Shown piece by piece: positions 45,613 through 54,337 of a stretch of DNA of 64,000 nucleotides. The position numbers were made by a program, and so were the translations under genes. Location: assembly GCA_035765535.1 (NCBI GenBank), contig DASTXE010000003.1, forward strand, positions 514,516 through 578,515, written 5' to 3'. The notes below the pieces were generated by a model. That model ran no database searches. It was not told the DNA's origin and saw nothing but the letters and a program-made list of their open reading frames with translations. The DNA is from Rickettsiales bacterium (lineage in GTDB: Bacteria; Pseudomonadota; Alphaproteobacteria; Rickettsiales; JABCZZ01). The first letter of the stretch is position 1; each line of letters opens with the position of its first letter.

Positions 45613-46417
45613 AAGCCCTGGCTTGCCAGCGTATGGCATTCCACGCCAGCGCGCTGGAAATCTTATATAGCATCGTATGCGGTTTGAAACCTACGGTCTT
45701 AAAAATCATCGCCATCATCTGGTCGATGTGCTTCCTGTGATACAGCCTTCCGACATTCTGGAAATAACGCTTGGCATAAAGTTTGCGGTCGTAAGCAGGC
45801 TGGTTGGGAACTCCCATATGCGCTGTGAAGAAAGCATAGGCAAGCTCATCATCATCGCTTTCCGCCACGCGACCGAACGCAATGGAAATGCGCTTCCACA
45901 GGCTGATGCTTTCTTTCTGCTGGTATTGTTTATACAGTTTGTAGAATAGTTTATAATGGCGGAATTCATCGGCAGCAATTTTGGAGCAAATGGCCTTGAG
46001 CACGGGCTCATCCGTATATTCCATGATGGCGGTATAATAATTGCTGGTTCCGGTTTCTACCACGCAGCGTGCAACCCACTCACCGGTACGTGAACCGCGC
46101 ACAGAGGTAGTGACGTTAGTCGGAAGCTGGTAACCGGTTGTAAATGCTTTGAAGCTTTCATCGAAATGAAAGGTAGGGTCGGCCAGTTCCGCCCATTTGC
46201 GCAGCGCCTGTCCATGTTGGACTTCTTCCTCAGCCCATTGTTCGATGGTGGCGTAAATCTCCGGATCGTCTACGAATACTTCGCGCAAATAGCGCCCGTA
46301 ATCCTTGCCGTTATATTCCACCATGCAGGCGGCTTTTACCAGCGACACCAGCTCAGGAGCTGCCTTATTCGCCTCAAATGCATGCCAAGGAATATCGTCA
46401 AGCGACCACGTTGCCAT
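45611..46417 (-). CDS. Soluble di-iron ferritin-like protein (acyl-ACP desaturase-like)
   Basis: A 268-residue helical protein with the two halves of a carboxylate-bridged di-iron site: Glu in MVEYN then EEEVQHG (ExxH), and Glu in VVETGTSN then ADEFRHY (ExxH). This is the four-helix pattern of soluble acyl-ACP desaturases, rubrerythrin-like proteins and related oxygenases. The substrate cannot be told. It lies downstream of a membrane fatty-acid desaturase in the same orientation (96-nt gap), which favours a lipid role. Its 3' end abuts the T-run of the convergent terminator. Confidence 0.75.
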   Translation of the reverse strand: MATWSLDDIPWHAFEANKAAPELVSLVKAACMVEYNGKDYGRYLREVFVDDPEIYATIEQWAEEEVQHGQALRKWAELADPTFHFDESFKAFTTGYQLPTNVTTSVRGSRTGEWVARCVVETGTSNYYTAIMEYTDEPVLKAICSKIAADEFRHYKLFYKLYKQYQQKESISLWKRISIAFGRVAESDDDELAYAFFTAHMGVPNQPAYDRKLYAKRYFQNVGRLYHRKHIDQMMAMIFKTVGFKPHTMLYKISSALAWNAIRWQARA

Positions 46418-46513
46418 GTCTACCTCAAATTACCGATGCTAAAACAGGCATCGTAAGCAGGGCGCAGACAATGTCAACCTCAGAAACCTCAGTCAATCAG
46501 GATAAATCGAAGA

Positions 46514-47440
46514 TTAAGCGGCAGGCATTCTGATCTTCCAGGCGATTCCCAGCCAGGACATGATCTTGATTACCCAGTAGCTTATATCGATCTGCCACCA
46601 GCGCAGGCCGTGCTTGGCCGAAACAGGGAAAGCATGGTGATTGTTATGCCAGCCTTCGCCAAGCGCCAGAATCCCGAACAGGAAGTTATTGCGGCTCTGG
46701 TCGGTGGTCTCGAACTCCCTGCCGCCCCACAGGTGACAGATGGAATTGATGCCCCAGGTCACGTGATGCACAAGAAATACTCTCGCCAGTCCGCCCCAGA
46801 TAAAGCCTATGAATGCGCCATCCCATGAGCGGGTAATCAGCGCGCCGATTCCGGCGGGTACCAGCAGGCCAACCAGTGCCCATAGCGGGAAGAGGTCGCT
46901 TAAGGTACGCAGCAGTTTGCTGCGCTGGAGATCTTTTACATAGCGGTACAGTTCCGGAGGATCCGGTTCAAAAAACCAGCCGATATGGGCATGCCATGCG
47001 CCGCGTATCCAGTTGAGCAAGCCTTTGCCAGCGTTAACGGGTGAATGCGGATCGTCATCCAGATCGCTGTGCTGGTGATGCATGCGGTGCATCGCGACCC
47101 ATTTCAGCATCGGTCCCTGCAGCGCCATCGATCCCAGAATGACGAAGATGGATTGGACGATGGGATGCGTTTCAAACGCGCGGTGGGTAAACAGGCGGTG
47201 GAAGCCAACCGTAATCCCCAGTACTGTCAGCACATACATGCTGACAAGCAGGGACAGATGCAGCCAGCCGAAGCCGTAATACCACAACGAAATAATGCCG
47301 ACGATCATGCCGATAAACGGTATGACGACGACACCAAGCGTGCCGGTCATAACGCCATAATCTTGCCATAACGTCGGGGATTTTGGGGCTGGCCGGACTT
47401 CTTCCGGCACAGAAGAAAGAGAAGCAGTAAGTTCAGTCAA
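46514..47440 (-). CDS. Membrane acyl-CoA/acyl-lipid delta-9-type desaturase
   Basis: A 308-residue integral membrane desaturase. The three histidine boxes are HRLFTH (HX4H), HRMHHQH (HXXHH) and HNNHH (HXXHH), with about four membrane helices between them. It introduces a double bond into saturated acyl chains with O2 and two iron atoms. The start appears to be TTG at 47440 (AAGGAT about 9 nt upstream); no ATG is near, the next Met being residue 31. It probably adjusts membrane fluidity together with the soluble di-iron protein downstream. Confidence 0.92.
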   Translation of the reverse strand: MTELTASLSSVPEEVRPAPKSPTLWQDYGVMTGTLGVVVIPFIGMIVGIISLWYYGFGWLHLSLLVSMYVLTVLGITVGFHRLFTHRAFETHPIVQSIFVILGSMALQGPMLKWVAMHRMHHQHSDLDDDPHSPVNAGKGLLNWIRGAWHAHIGWFFEPDPPELYRYVKDLQRSKLLRTLSDLFPLWALVGLLVPAGIGALITRSWDGAFIGFIWGGLARVFLVHHVTWGINSICHLWGGREFETTDQSRNNFLFGILALGEGWHNNHHAFPVSAKHGLRWWQIDISYWVIKIMSWLGIAWKIRMPAA

Positions 47441-47662
47441 TGTCGGTATCCTTCTAATGTTCTTCTAATAATACTCCTGTTTATAAAAACAATCAACGAG
47501 GCAATTATAGATAGTTACATAAAGGAAAAAAATTGTTGCAGTCAGTATACAGAAATACAAGCCGCTGAACGGTATGTAAATTCTGGTGTGCAGATGCATA
47601 ATATTTCCGGCAATGCTTTGAAATAATCCCGTCATAATACGCCACTATGTCGGGCAACGCGT

Positions 47663-47691
47663 TTGACGGCTTGATGGGGGCGTGTTATGCA
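47663..47691 (+). promoter_or_regulatory. Possible sigma70-type promoter of YHYH gene
   Basis: TTGACG (47663-47668), a 17-bp spacer and TATGCA (47686-47691) give a fair -35/-10 pair about 27 nt before the ATG at 47718. Confidence 0.3.
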
Positions 47692-47717
47692 AGGCAGATT
47701 AATATGCGGTATACGAT

Positions 47718-48845
47718 ATGATGATGAGAAACGGCAGGACGCTGTCGCTGCTTACAGTTCTGCTGTTGAGTGCACCCTTAGTGGCATGGCCGGCGCAACA
47801 TTCGCTTAGCGACCGCGAACTGGAAGCAATGGCAGGCAGTAAATACGTATCAGGAGAGCTTCCGCTTGGCGACGGGCATTATGTGACGGATGTGCCGCGC
47901 AAGGGCTATATTTATTTGTGCCATCCGATGCGTGGTGGGGGGGGCGGTGCCCAGCACGTCGGAAGCTGGATCCACGGCAAAAGCTGGAACTTCAATCAGA
48001 AAATTGCGGTGCAGGGCAGGATGATGTGGCGTGAGGCGCAATTCAGCGACACGCTGAAGGATAGTTTGCGTGTGCTCACAGGCAACGGATTACCGATAGG
48101 CGCTACGACGGGAATCTTTCCCGTGCAGCCAGCCGACCCCGCTTATGCGTATGACCGCAATCCCAATCATATCCAGCAGCAGTCGCTGCAGGATACATTG
48201 CCGGTTAACCCCACTTATTCCGATACGCCTTACTGCATGGGCGGTGAGGCTGGGATCATGTTGAATGGCGTGCCACTCTTTAACGGATTTGATGCCGGTA
48301 TGCGCGATGCTGCCGCGCATGAAATACAGGATTCCTGTAACGGACATCCCCAGCGCTCCGGCCAGTACCATTACCATAGCCTGAGTTCCTGTATCAGGGA
48401 TGTCAGCGAACAGCGCGTCATCGGTTTTGCGCTGGATGGTTTTCCCATCACCGGCCCGGAAGTGTCACCCGGAAAATACCTGACCACGGATGATTTGGAT
48501 GAATGTCACGGCATTACCAGCGAAATCGTTCTGGATGGTAAGAGAACCATGACCTATCACTATGTGATGACAATGGATTTTCCCTATTCGGTGAGCTGCT
48601 TCCGTGGTAAACCGTCGCGCACTGGTCCTGCGGACAGCGGACGAACAGAAGAAAGCCGCCCTCCGCAGCGAGAGGGGCAGGAGCATGGACATATGCCGCC
48701 GCCTGAGGCAGTGCAGGCATGCAATGGAAAAACACAAGGCGCAGAATGCGGTTTCATTTCGCCACGGAGAGATAAAATCGCCGGCCGGTGCGACACGCCG
48801 CCCGGAAGCGGCGTGCCAGCTTGCATCCCGGATCGTAGACCTTAG
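47718..48845 (+). CDS. Secreted YHYH-domain protein
   Basis: A 375-residue exported protein with a signal peptide (cleavage near AWPA). The YHYH domain has GIMLNGVPLFNGFDAG, GQYHYHSLSSC and VIGFALDGFPITGP. The C-terminal third is Pro/Arg-rich with several cysteines (VSCFRGKPSR, VQACNGK, ECGFISPR, GRCDTPPGSGVPAC), probably disulfide-bonded. YHYH function is unknown; His and acidic residues hint at metal binding. No ribosome binding site is obvious. The stop overlaps the convergent DHFR-like gene by 4 nt. Confidence 0.82.
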   Translation: MMMRNGRTLSLLTVLLLSAPLVAWPAQHSLSDRELEAMAGSKYVSGELPLGDGHYVTDVPRKGYIYLCHPMRGGGGGAQHVGSWIHGKSWNFNQKIAVQGRMMWREAQFSDTLKDSLRVLTGNGLPIGATTGIFPVQPADPAYAYDRNPNHIQQQSLQDTLPVNPTYSDTPYCMGGEAGIMLNGVPLFNGFDAGMRDAAAHEIQDSCNGHPQRSGQYHYHSLSSCIRDVSEQRVIGFALDGFPITGPEVSPGKYLTTDDLDECHGITSEIVLDGKRTMTYHYVMTMDFPYSVSCFRGKPSRTGPADSGRTEESRPPQREGQEHGHMPPPEAVQACNGKTQGAECGFISPRRDKIAGRCDTPPGSGVPACIPDRRP

Positions 48846-49492
48846 CGGGTGCTTTTAGTAATTGTGAGATGAATGGCGTTCGCCGTTGATTGGTGAGCGC
48901 TGCATTCATACCCCAAAGCGGAAAGGTTCAGGCCCTCAAACAGATTCTCGCCTGTTCCCAGGAACACCGGTGACATAGCGATGTGAAGGTTATCCACCAA
49001 GCCTGCACGCAGATACTGTTTCAGGGTGGAAACGCCGCCGCCGAGCCTGATGTCTTTGCCGTTTGCAGCCTCTTTCGCCTGTTTCAGCGCCGCTTCAATA
49101 CCATCGGTGACAAAGTAGAAAGTCGTTCCACCTTCCATGACAATGGGAGCCCTGGGATAATGTGTGAGTACAAACACCGGGACATGGTAAGGAGGATTAT
49201 CGCCCCACCAGCCTTTCCATTGATCATCCGGCCAAGCTTCTCTGACAGGACCAAACATGTTTCTGCCCAAGATCCAAGCTCCAATGTTGTCAAAGCTGCG
49301 TTCGGCAAAGTCATTATCCACGCCTGTTTCGCCACCTTCCTGACCAAACATGGTCCGAAAATATTTGGTTGTGACCATCCATTTATGCAGAGCCTCCCCA
49401 TTGATTCCGAGTGGACTCTTAAGGCTTTGATCAGGGCCTGCGCCATAGCCATCTAACGAGATGGAGAAGCAGCGCACTATAAGTTTAGACAT
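48842..49492 (-). CDS. Dihydrofolate reductase-family protein (RibD C-terminal-like)
   Basis: A 216-residue reductase-fold protein. Motifs: LIVRCFSISLDGYGAG, IGAWILGRNMFG, VFVLTHYPR and IRLGGGVSTLKQYLRAGLVDNLHIAMSPVFLGTG, typical of the YyaP/YwjB-like DHFR superfamily. It is not a standard folate DHFR and its substrate is unknown. Start 49492 replaces a longer frame because family similarity begins there and an AAAAGG lies upstream. It is the last gene of arsR-SRPBCC-DHFR, 35 nt downstream of the SRPBCC gene. Confidence 0.85.
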   Translation of the reverse strand: MSKLIVRCFSISLDGYGAGPDQSLKSPLGINGEALHKWMVTTKYFRTMFGQEGGETGVDNDFAERSFDNIGAWILGRNMFGPVREAWPDDQWKGWWGDNPPYHVPVFVLTHYPRAPIVMEGGTTFYFVTDGIEAALKQAKEAANGKDIRLGGGVSTLKQYLRAGLVDNLHIAMSPVFLGTGENLFEGLNLSALGYECSAHQSTANAIHLTITKSTR

Positions 49493-49527
49493 GGGTGAAA
49501 CCTTTTCTGAAATAAGTATATGAAAAT

Positions 49528-50502
49528 TTAGGCAACCTTGATTTCGCTGTCGCTGATCAGATAGACTTCCAGCTTGTCGAAAGAGCCCTTCCAGCCTTGC
49601 GTCATGCCGGTTCTTCCATTGCGGAAGGTTTCGATTTCTGCCGTCGTCGCATCGCCTACCACTTCCCACAGTACCGAAACGCGTGTCTGGTTAGGGGCTT
49701 CTTCTGCGAACAGGACGGTTGTGCGCATCGTTTCCGGCCATGTCGGCGCCATGGGATGACGTGCGACATTCTCATTCTCATCACTGAAGCGTTGAGTGTA
49801 AACAAGACGGTCAGGTCGCTTGATCTCCTGATAGCTTACATTGCCGTACATCGTCATCTTGCCGTCATTCGATGTCATGGCATAAAAGCTGTTGCCGCCT
49901 TCGCGGATATCAGCGCGGATAAACTGCATCGTAAATCCGGTCGGTGCAAGCCACTGAGTGAAATGATTCGGGTTCGTCCACATTTCGAACATGGTTTCCA
50001 GAGGAGCATCGAATGTGCGGTTGATAACAAAAATTTCCTGGCCTGAAGAGGATTTCTCCAGATATTCCGCAAGACGGTCCCAGGTGGAGTTGCCGCTGGC
50101 CTTCTTGATGATTTCCTTGGTCTCCTTGAGAGCTTCAGCGGAAGGCAGCGCCATGCACATGTCCATCGTGGTCTTGCCTTTCTTCTCGCTGAACAGCACC
50201 GTCACGCGGAACATGGGGGGCTGGTCTTCATTGCCGCCATGGTCGTAAACGAGCTTGGAATAAGGCTCCACTTCGAAATACTTTGTGCTGTTAGGATAGT
50301 TTATGCCGTCCGGCCCGTGCATGGTGTAGACCCAGCTTCCACCCGGGCGCAGGTCTTTGCTGTGAGTGGTAATCGTAAAACCGCGCGGGCCCCACCACTG
50401 TGCTGCCTGCTTCGGATCGGTCCATGCGTCCCATACGGCTTTAACGGGCGCGTCATAGACACGTGTGATCCTGAGTTCATTTGGATTTTGGTTTGCGGTC
50501 AT
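49528..50502 (-). CDS. Tandem SRPBCC (AHSA1-like) protein
   Basis: A 324-residue cytosolic protein with two copies of the START-like/AHSA1 fold: residues about 10-150 (ITRVYDAPVKAVWDAWTDPKQAAQWWGP...) and 158-320 (INRTFDAPLETMFEMWTNPNHFTQWLAP...). Each begins with the hallmark (F/Y)DAPxxxxxxxWTxPxxxxQW. Such proteins bind hydrophobic ligands. It overlaps the upstream ArsR-type regulator gene by 26 nt, a common pairing. AAAGGA precedes ATG. Confidence 0.9.
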   Translation of the reverse strand: MTANQNPNELRITRVYDAPVKAVWDAWTDPKQAAQWWGPRGFTITTHSKDLRPGGSWVYTMHGPDGINYPNSTKYFEVEPYSKLVYDHGGNEDQPPMFRVTVLFSEKKGKTTMDMCMALPSAEALKETKEIIKKASGNSTWDRLAEYLEKSSSGQEIFVINRTFDAPLETMFEMWTNPNHFTQWLAPTGFTMQFIRADIREGGNSFYAMTSNDGKMTMYGNVSYQEIKRPDRLVYTQRFSDENENVARHPMAPTWPETMRTTVLFAEEAPNQTRVSVLWEVVGDATTAEIETFRNGRTGMTQGWKGSFDKLEVYLISDSEIKVA

Positions 50503-50866
50503 GGTGAGTTCCTTTCTTGGTTGATGATGTTTTAGTCTGGTTAGTCGTCACAGTTTTCAGGTATTCACCGAGACGGTCGAAGCTTTCTTCCCAGAAGGCG
50601 CGGTATTGCTCCATCCAGTTAGTCGCATCTTTGAGCGGCGCCGCATTCAGTTTACAGGGACGCCACTGCGCTTCTTTGGTCTTGGTAATCAGCCCTGCCT
50701 TTTCCAGCACCTTCAGGTGCTTCGTGATCGCGGGCAGGCTCATATCCTGCAAGAAAGGCTTTGCCAGTTCGGAAACGCTGGCTTCCCCTTTGGAAAGACT
50801 TGCAAGCATGGCCCGTCTCGTCGGGTCGGCAAGGGCGGAAAATACCTGGCTCAGATGGTCCTGCAT
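50477..50866 (-). CDS. ArsR-family winged-helix repressor
   Basis: A 129-residue regulator. The winged helix covers residues 5-85: VFSALADPTRRAMLASLSKGEASVSELA, then the recognition helix LPAITKHLKVLEKAGLI. No Cys metal site is visible, so it is probably not a metal sensor. It is the first gene of a three-gene operon with SRPBCC and DHFR-like proteins. No Shine-Dalgarno sequence is seen; instead a 40-bp inverted repeat reaches into the start codon, consistent with autorepression. Confidence 0.9.
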   Translation of the reverse strand: MQDHLSQVFSALADPTRRAMLASLSKGEASVSELAKPFLQDMSLPAITKHLKVLEKAGLITKTKEAQWRPCKLNAAPLKDATNWMEQYRAFWEESFDRLGEYLKTVTTNQTKTSSTKKGTHHDRKPKSK

Positions 50867-50904
50867 ATTTAACCGTTAGATTAATTAACTGATTGGTTAA
50901 ATAT
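50865..50904. promoter_or_regulatory. Probable ArsR-type operator overlapping the start codon
   Basis: Ten-base arms ATATTTAACC and GGTTAAATAT lie 20 bp apart, with a further TTAATTAA in the centre. The left arm includes bases of the ATG at 50866. Two half-sites about three helical turns apart in an A/T-rich region suit a dimeric ArsR-type repressor. Confidence 0.55.
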
Positions 50905-50957
50905 AAGTCGAAACGCTCTTGCTGTCAATACGGAAATGGCAGATGCCGTAAGGGCTC

Positions 50958-52013
50958 TTAAAGCAATGATAATTGCACGTCCTGACGCTTGAAGTGAGCG
51001 GTGGAAAGAATGGAAGAGCGTTTATCCAGCCCGTTGGCTTTCCGGGCCTGTGCAAACATCTGCGCGATATGATCGGCATACGTACCTTCGCCTTTCATAC
51101 GGCTGCCGAAATCGGAATCGTAAAGTTCGCCGCCGCGCACATCGCGTATGCGGTTAAGCACTTTTTCCTTCCGCATCGGATAATGTTCTTCCAGCCATTT
51201 CTGGAATAAATCCTTTACGCTGTGGGGCAGCCTGAGCATAACATAATGCGCCGAGCGCGCACCGGCATCGGCAGCGCTTTTGAGAAGCGTTGGAATTTCA
51301 TGTTCTGTGAGACCGGGAACGATGGGGGCCATATTAACGCTCACCGGAATGCCAGCCGCGCTTAACTCTTCGATCGCCTGCAGTCGCCGCTTGGGTTGGG
51401 AAGCGCGTGGCTCCATCTTGCGTGCAAGTTCGCTGTCCAGCGTCGTAATGGAGATAACGACATGAATGGCGTCATAAGAAGCAAGCTCTTTCAGGACGTC
51501 GATATCACGTGTGACGAGATGATTCTTCGTAATGATCGCAGCCGGGTTCCGAAACTCCGCCAGCACCTGCAGGCAGCTTCGCGTAAGTTCCATTTTTCGT
51601 TCCAGCGGCTGATAACAATCCGTTACGCCGCTGAGTATAATAGGCTGTGGTTTCCAGCTTTTCTTGCGCAGCTCTGCGCGCAGCAAGGCAGGCGCTTCCG
51701 TTTTGACAAATAGCTTGCTCTCGAAATCGAGCCCGGCGGAGAGGCTGAAATATTCATGCGTCGGCCGCGCATAGCAGTAGATGCAGCCATGCTCGCAGCC
51801 GCGATAAGGATTCAGTGAAACCGAGAACCCCACATCAGGGCTGTCGTTACGTGCAAGGATGGAGCGCGACGCATCTCGGAAAACCTGAGTTTCTACCTGC
51901 TGCGCGTCCTCCTCTTCGTAAACAACCTCAATCCGCTCAAAACGCCCTTTGGCAAGCTCGCCGGTGCCGCGTCCTTTCACATTCTTACGTGCCGCCTGGA
52001 ACGTATCGTCCAT
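50958..52013 (-). CDS. Radical SAM protein, PA0069/SPL-like family
   Basis: A 351-residue radical SAM enzyme with the cluster motif CEHGCIYCYARP (CX3CX2C, about residues 74-81), then PIILSGVTDCYQPLERKMELTR and VSITTLDSELARKMEPRA. The architecture matches the PA0069 family, related to spore photoproduct lyase but of unknown substrate. CAGGAGAAAA before ATG supports the start. It stands 91 nt upstream of the arsR operon and 85 nt downstream of the glycosidase gene, all on the minus strand. Confidence 0.9.
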   Translation of the reverse strand: MDDTFQAARKNVKGRGTGELAKGRFERIEVVYEEEDAQQVETQVFRDASRSILARNDSPDVGFSVSLNPYRGCEHGCIYCYARPTHEYFSLSAGLDFESKLFVKTEAPALLRAELRKKSWKPQPIILSGVTDCYQPLERKMELTRSCLQVLAEFRNPAAIITKNHLVTRDIDVLKELASYDAIHVVISITTLDSELARKMEPRASQPKRRLQAIEELSAAGIPVSVNMAPIVPGLTEHEIPTLLKSAADAGARSAHYVMLRLPHSVKDLFQKWLEEHYPMRKEKVLNRIRDVRGGELYDSDFGSRMKGEGTYADHIAQMFAQARKANGLDKRSSILSTAHFKRQDVQLSLL

Positions 52014-52098
52014 ATATTTTCTCCTGCAGTATTAGGGGGAATTATGATTAATGTACACTAATCATAATCAAAATACTACACGAAAATTCGAAGAGTTA

Positions 52099-53193
52099 TT
52101 AACGCTGCATTCGTGGGCTGGTAGGTGATTGGAGCGACCGGTACGCATCGTATAAAGGTTTCGCCGTACAGGCTTCCGTGAACATATCCAGCGCCTGTCC
52201 TCTGTGGGATTGCAGTGTGAATAGATTCGCCATCCAGATATGACGCTCGCGAAACATGGTAAACATAGACTTCACATAAGCTTCCGTAAAAGTGGGGCTG
52301 TATTGCTGATCATTAGCTTGGTTGATGGTGAAATTATATTCGCTGTCCGCGATGCGGATCTGAGATGCCAAAGGAATACCCGCCGGATCATTCACTCCGG
52401 CAAAGGTCTGGTCAATCACCCGATGAAGATTATCATAAAAGATGCCCCACCCATTTACGGCGCTCTGCATAGCCGCGACACTAGCATTCTGCTGTTCAGT
52501 CAGGTAAGTGTGCGTGCTGATGAAATCGGGAATATAATCTCGGTTGCCGGATTGCTGATAGGCAAGCTTTACCGAATCCAGAAAATTCTTAATCCAGCCT
52601 ATATCTTCCGGATAACTGTTAGCGAGAGCAGGGCCGCCTATATAGATTTCAAACCCCAGGGAGCGGGCGTAGGCTTTAAGCTGCGGTACCGTCTGCTCCC
52701 AGTAACGTGCGTAGGTAATACCGTCCCACTTGCAATAATTGTCGGGCTCGTTGGCAAATTCATAAAGCTGCACTCTGCTGCCTGCAACCTGGATAATGTT
52801 CTTGAGCCACTCCAGATTCCAGGCGTTAGGTGCACCGTTACATTGTTTATCCCAGATGGGCGGCAGCTTAATAATAGGGTAAGCGCCCACAGCACGCATG
52901 CCGTCAATGGCGTGGCTGAAGCGCGTAACCGCTTCTCGTGTATCCAATTTTGTCCAGTTGCCGAAACGTATGACGCGAATCCCCGCATCTTTTATCTTAT
53001 GACGGCAAGCTGGGAGGGTGATTGCAGTGCCGCCGTCCGTATCCCATGCGCCGATTTCAGAGCCGTAAATAAAATCCGTTCGGCTGAAAACGGAGCGGTC
53101 AAGCAGCGGCAGCATATCGGCTTGTGCAGGCAGAAGGAAAGCCAGAAGCATAATCGCCGTTGTAAAAACACAGGACGCAAAGGTCATTTTCAT
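52099..53193 (-). CDS. Secreted glycoside hydrolase-like protein (clan A TIM barrel)
   Basis: A 364-residue exported protein: signal peptide to about residue 25 (ending AQA), then a TIM-barrel-like domain. YEFANEPDN resembles the Asn-Glu-Pro acid/base motif after strand 4 of clan-A hydrolases and IADSEYN could hold the nucleophile Glu after strand 7. The overall form resembles GH39/GH5-like enzymes, but the family and substrate are not certain. Start 53193 is chosen because its ATG overlaps the upstream pilin-like stop (TAATG) and the signal peptide follows; the frame opening at 53220 lies inside the pilin-like gene. Confidence 0.7.
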   Translation of the reverse strand: MKMTFASCVFTTAIMLLAFLLPAQADMLPLLDRSVFSRTDFIYGSEIGAWDTDGGTAITLPACRHKIKDAGIRVIRFGNWTKLDTREAVTRFSHAIDGMRAVGAYPIIKLPPIWDKQCNGAPNAWNLEWLKNIIQVAGSRVQLYEFANEPDNYCKWDGITYARYWEQTVPQLKAYARSLGFEIYIGGPALANSYPEDIGWIKNFLDSVKLAYQQSGNRDYIPDFISTHTYLTEQQNASVAAMQSAVNGWGIFYDNLHRVIDQTFAGVNDPAGIPLASQIRIADSEYNFTINQANDQQYSPTFTEAYVKSMFTMFRERHIWMANLFTLQSHRGQALDMFTEACTAKPLYDAYRSLQSPTSPRMQR

Positions 53194-54089
53194 TATTGAA
53201 ACCGGAATGAAAGGGCGCAATTAGGTTTGGTGGCATTCTGTTTCAGCGAATAGGTCTGAACACCTGCTACGTTATTATTGTCATAGCAGTTCGTGGTAGC
53301 ATAAGCCGTAGCCGTCGTAGAGGTCAGGCAATCGCCCGTGCCGCCGTTTGCACCCTGATTGCCCGCGCCAGCCGCCCAAATGCTGTTGGAAGTGGAAATG
53401 TTTCCATTCAGGTAACAGGCGGTAACTGAGCCGGATTGCGGCATGCCGTCATCCGTTTTCTTATCGATATTATAGGCTTGTACCACCGAGAGGCCCGGAT
53501 CGGTGCCGCCCACCAGAAACCACCCGACATTGGAGGCGGACGAAATACCGAAATAATTCGTGCCGGAAGTGCTGTAAGTATAAACGAATATAGAGGAAGC
53601 AAGCTTGGAAGCGGGAAGAACGGCAGGATAATAAATGGCAGTATTGGTAGTTTCGCTGGGAGCAGCTCCGCCTGAAGCACTAAAGCCATCCACAAGGCTG
53701 GCGTAATTCAGATCCTGCCAGAAGACGAGCGTTTCACCGCATCCTTCTTCAATGCCCAGATTGCTTCCGGCGGTATTATTGCAGTTCCCTTCCAGTATGC
53801 CGTTGCCATCGCCTTCACCTGCCAGACTTCCGCGGGCGATGGGAAAACCGAAATTGCTGGCGGCGGGATTAGGAATATCGCCTGGAAGATATCCATATTT
53901 GTTTTGGAATGTGCGGACAGCGGTATGGTATTTTTCGATCTGGGAAATCTGTGCGCGTATCGCAGCGGCATCGATAAGATCCCTGCCTGTCAGAATACCT
54001 CCGACGATCAGCCCGACAATGACCAGGACGATACTCAGTTCGATAAGCGTAAAACCTTGCGTTGTGCCCCGGCGGGCGGAAGAGTACAT
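53193..54089 (-). CDS. Type IV pilin/pseudopilin-like protein
   Basis: A 298-residue protein with a class III signal: TTQG followed by FTLIELSIVLVIVGLIVGGI, with the prepilin peptidase cut after Gly12 and Glu5 of the mature helix present. The large C-terminal part (over 250 residues) is Gly/Ser/Asn/Thr-rich, contains several Cys (NCNNTAG, EEGCGETLVF, TACYLNGN, GDCLTSTT, TNCYDNN) and ends in Phe-Arg-Phe-Gln. It is larger than normal pilins. It may be a minor or adhesive pilin. It is coupled (TAATG) to a secreted glycosidase. No pilus assembly gene lies in the window. No Shine-Dalgarno is seen. Confidence 0.82.
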   Translation of the reverse strand: MYSSARRGTTQGFTLIELSIVLVIVGLIVGGILTGRDLIDAAAIRAQISQIEKYHTAVRTFQNKYGYLPGDIPNPAASNFGFPIARGSLAGEGDGNGILEGNCNNTAGSNLGIEEGCGETLVFWQDLNYASLVDGFSASGGAAPSETTNTAIYYPAVLPASKLASSIFVYTYSTSGTNYFGISSASNVGWFLVGGTDPGLSVVQAYNIDKKTDDGMPQSGSVTACYLNGNISTSNSIWAAGAGNQGANGGTGDCLTSTTATAYATTNCYDNNNVAGVQTYSLKQNATKPNCALSFRFQ

Positions 54090-54337
54090 GTAATGCAGGT
54101 ATGGCTCTGTTTTTGTCCCACAATTGTACAGATAACAATCTGTCTTTTCAATAAGAATCAGAATTATTCTTAAGATTTTATAATTTTTTAATTCATTCCC
54201 GGCAAAGCTGACTCGTTATTTTATCGAATATTTTAAATAATAGAATCAGGATCGAATCTCAGGCGTAAGAACAGATAAATCATAAGAAATCTGGATGCAG
54301 ACAGTTTTCTAACGCCTTTTTTAAAAGTGGAGTTATA

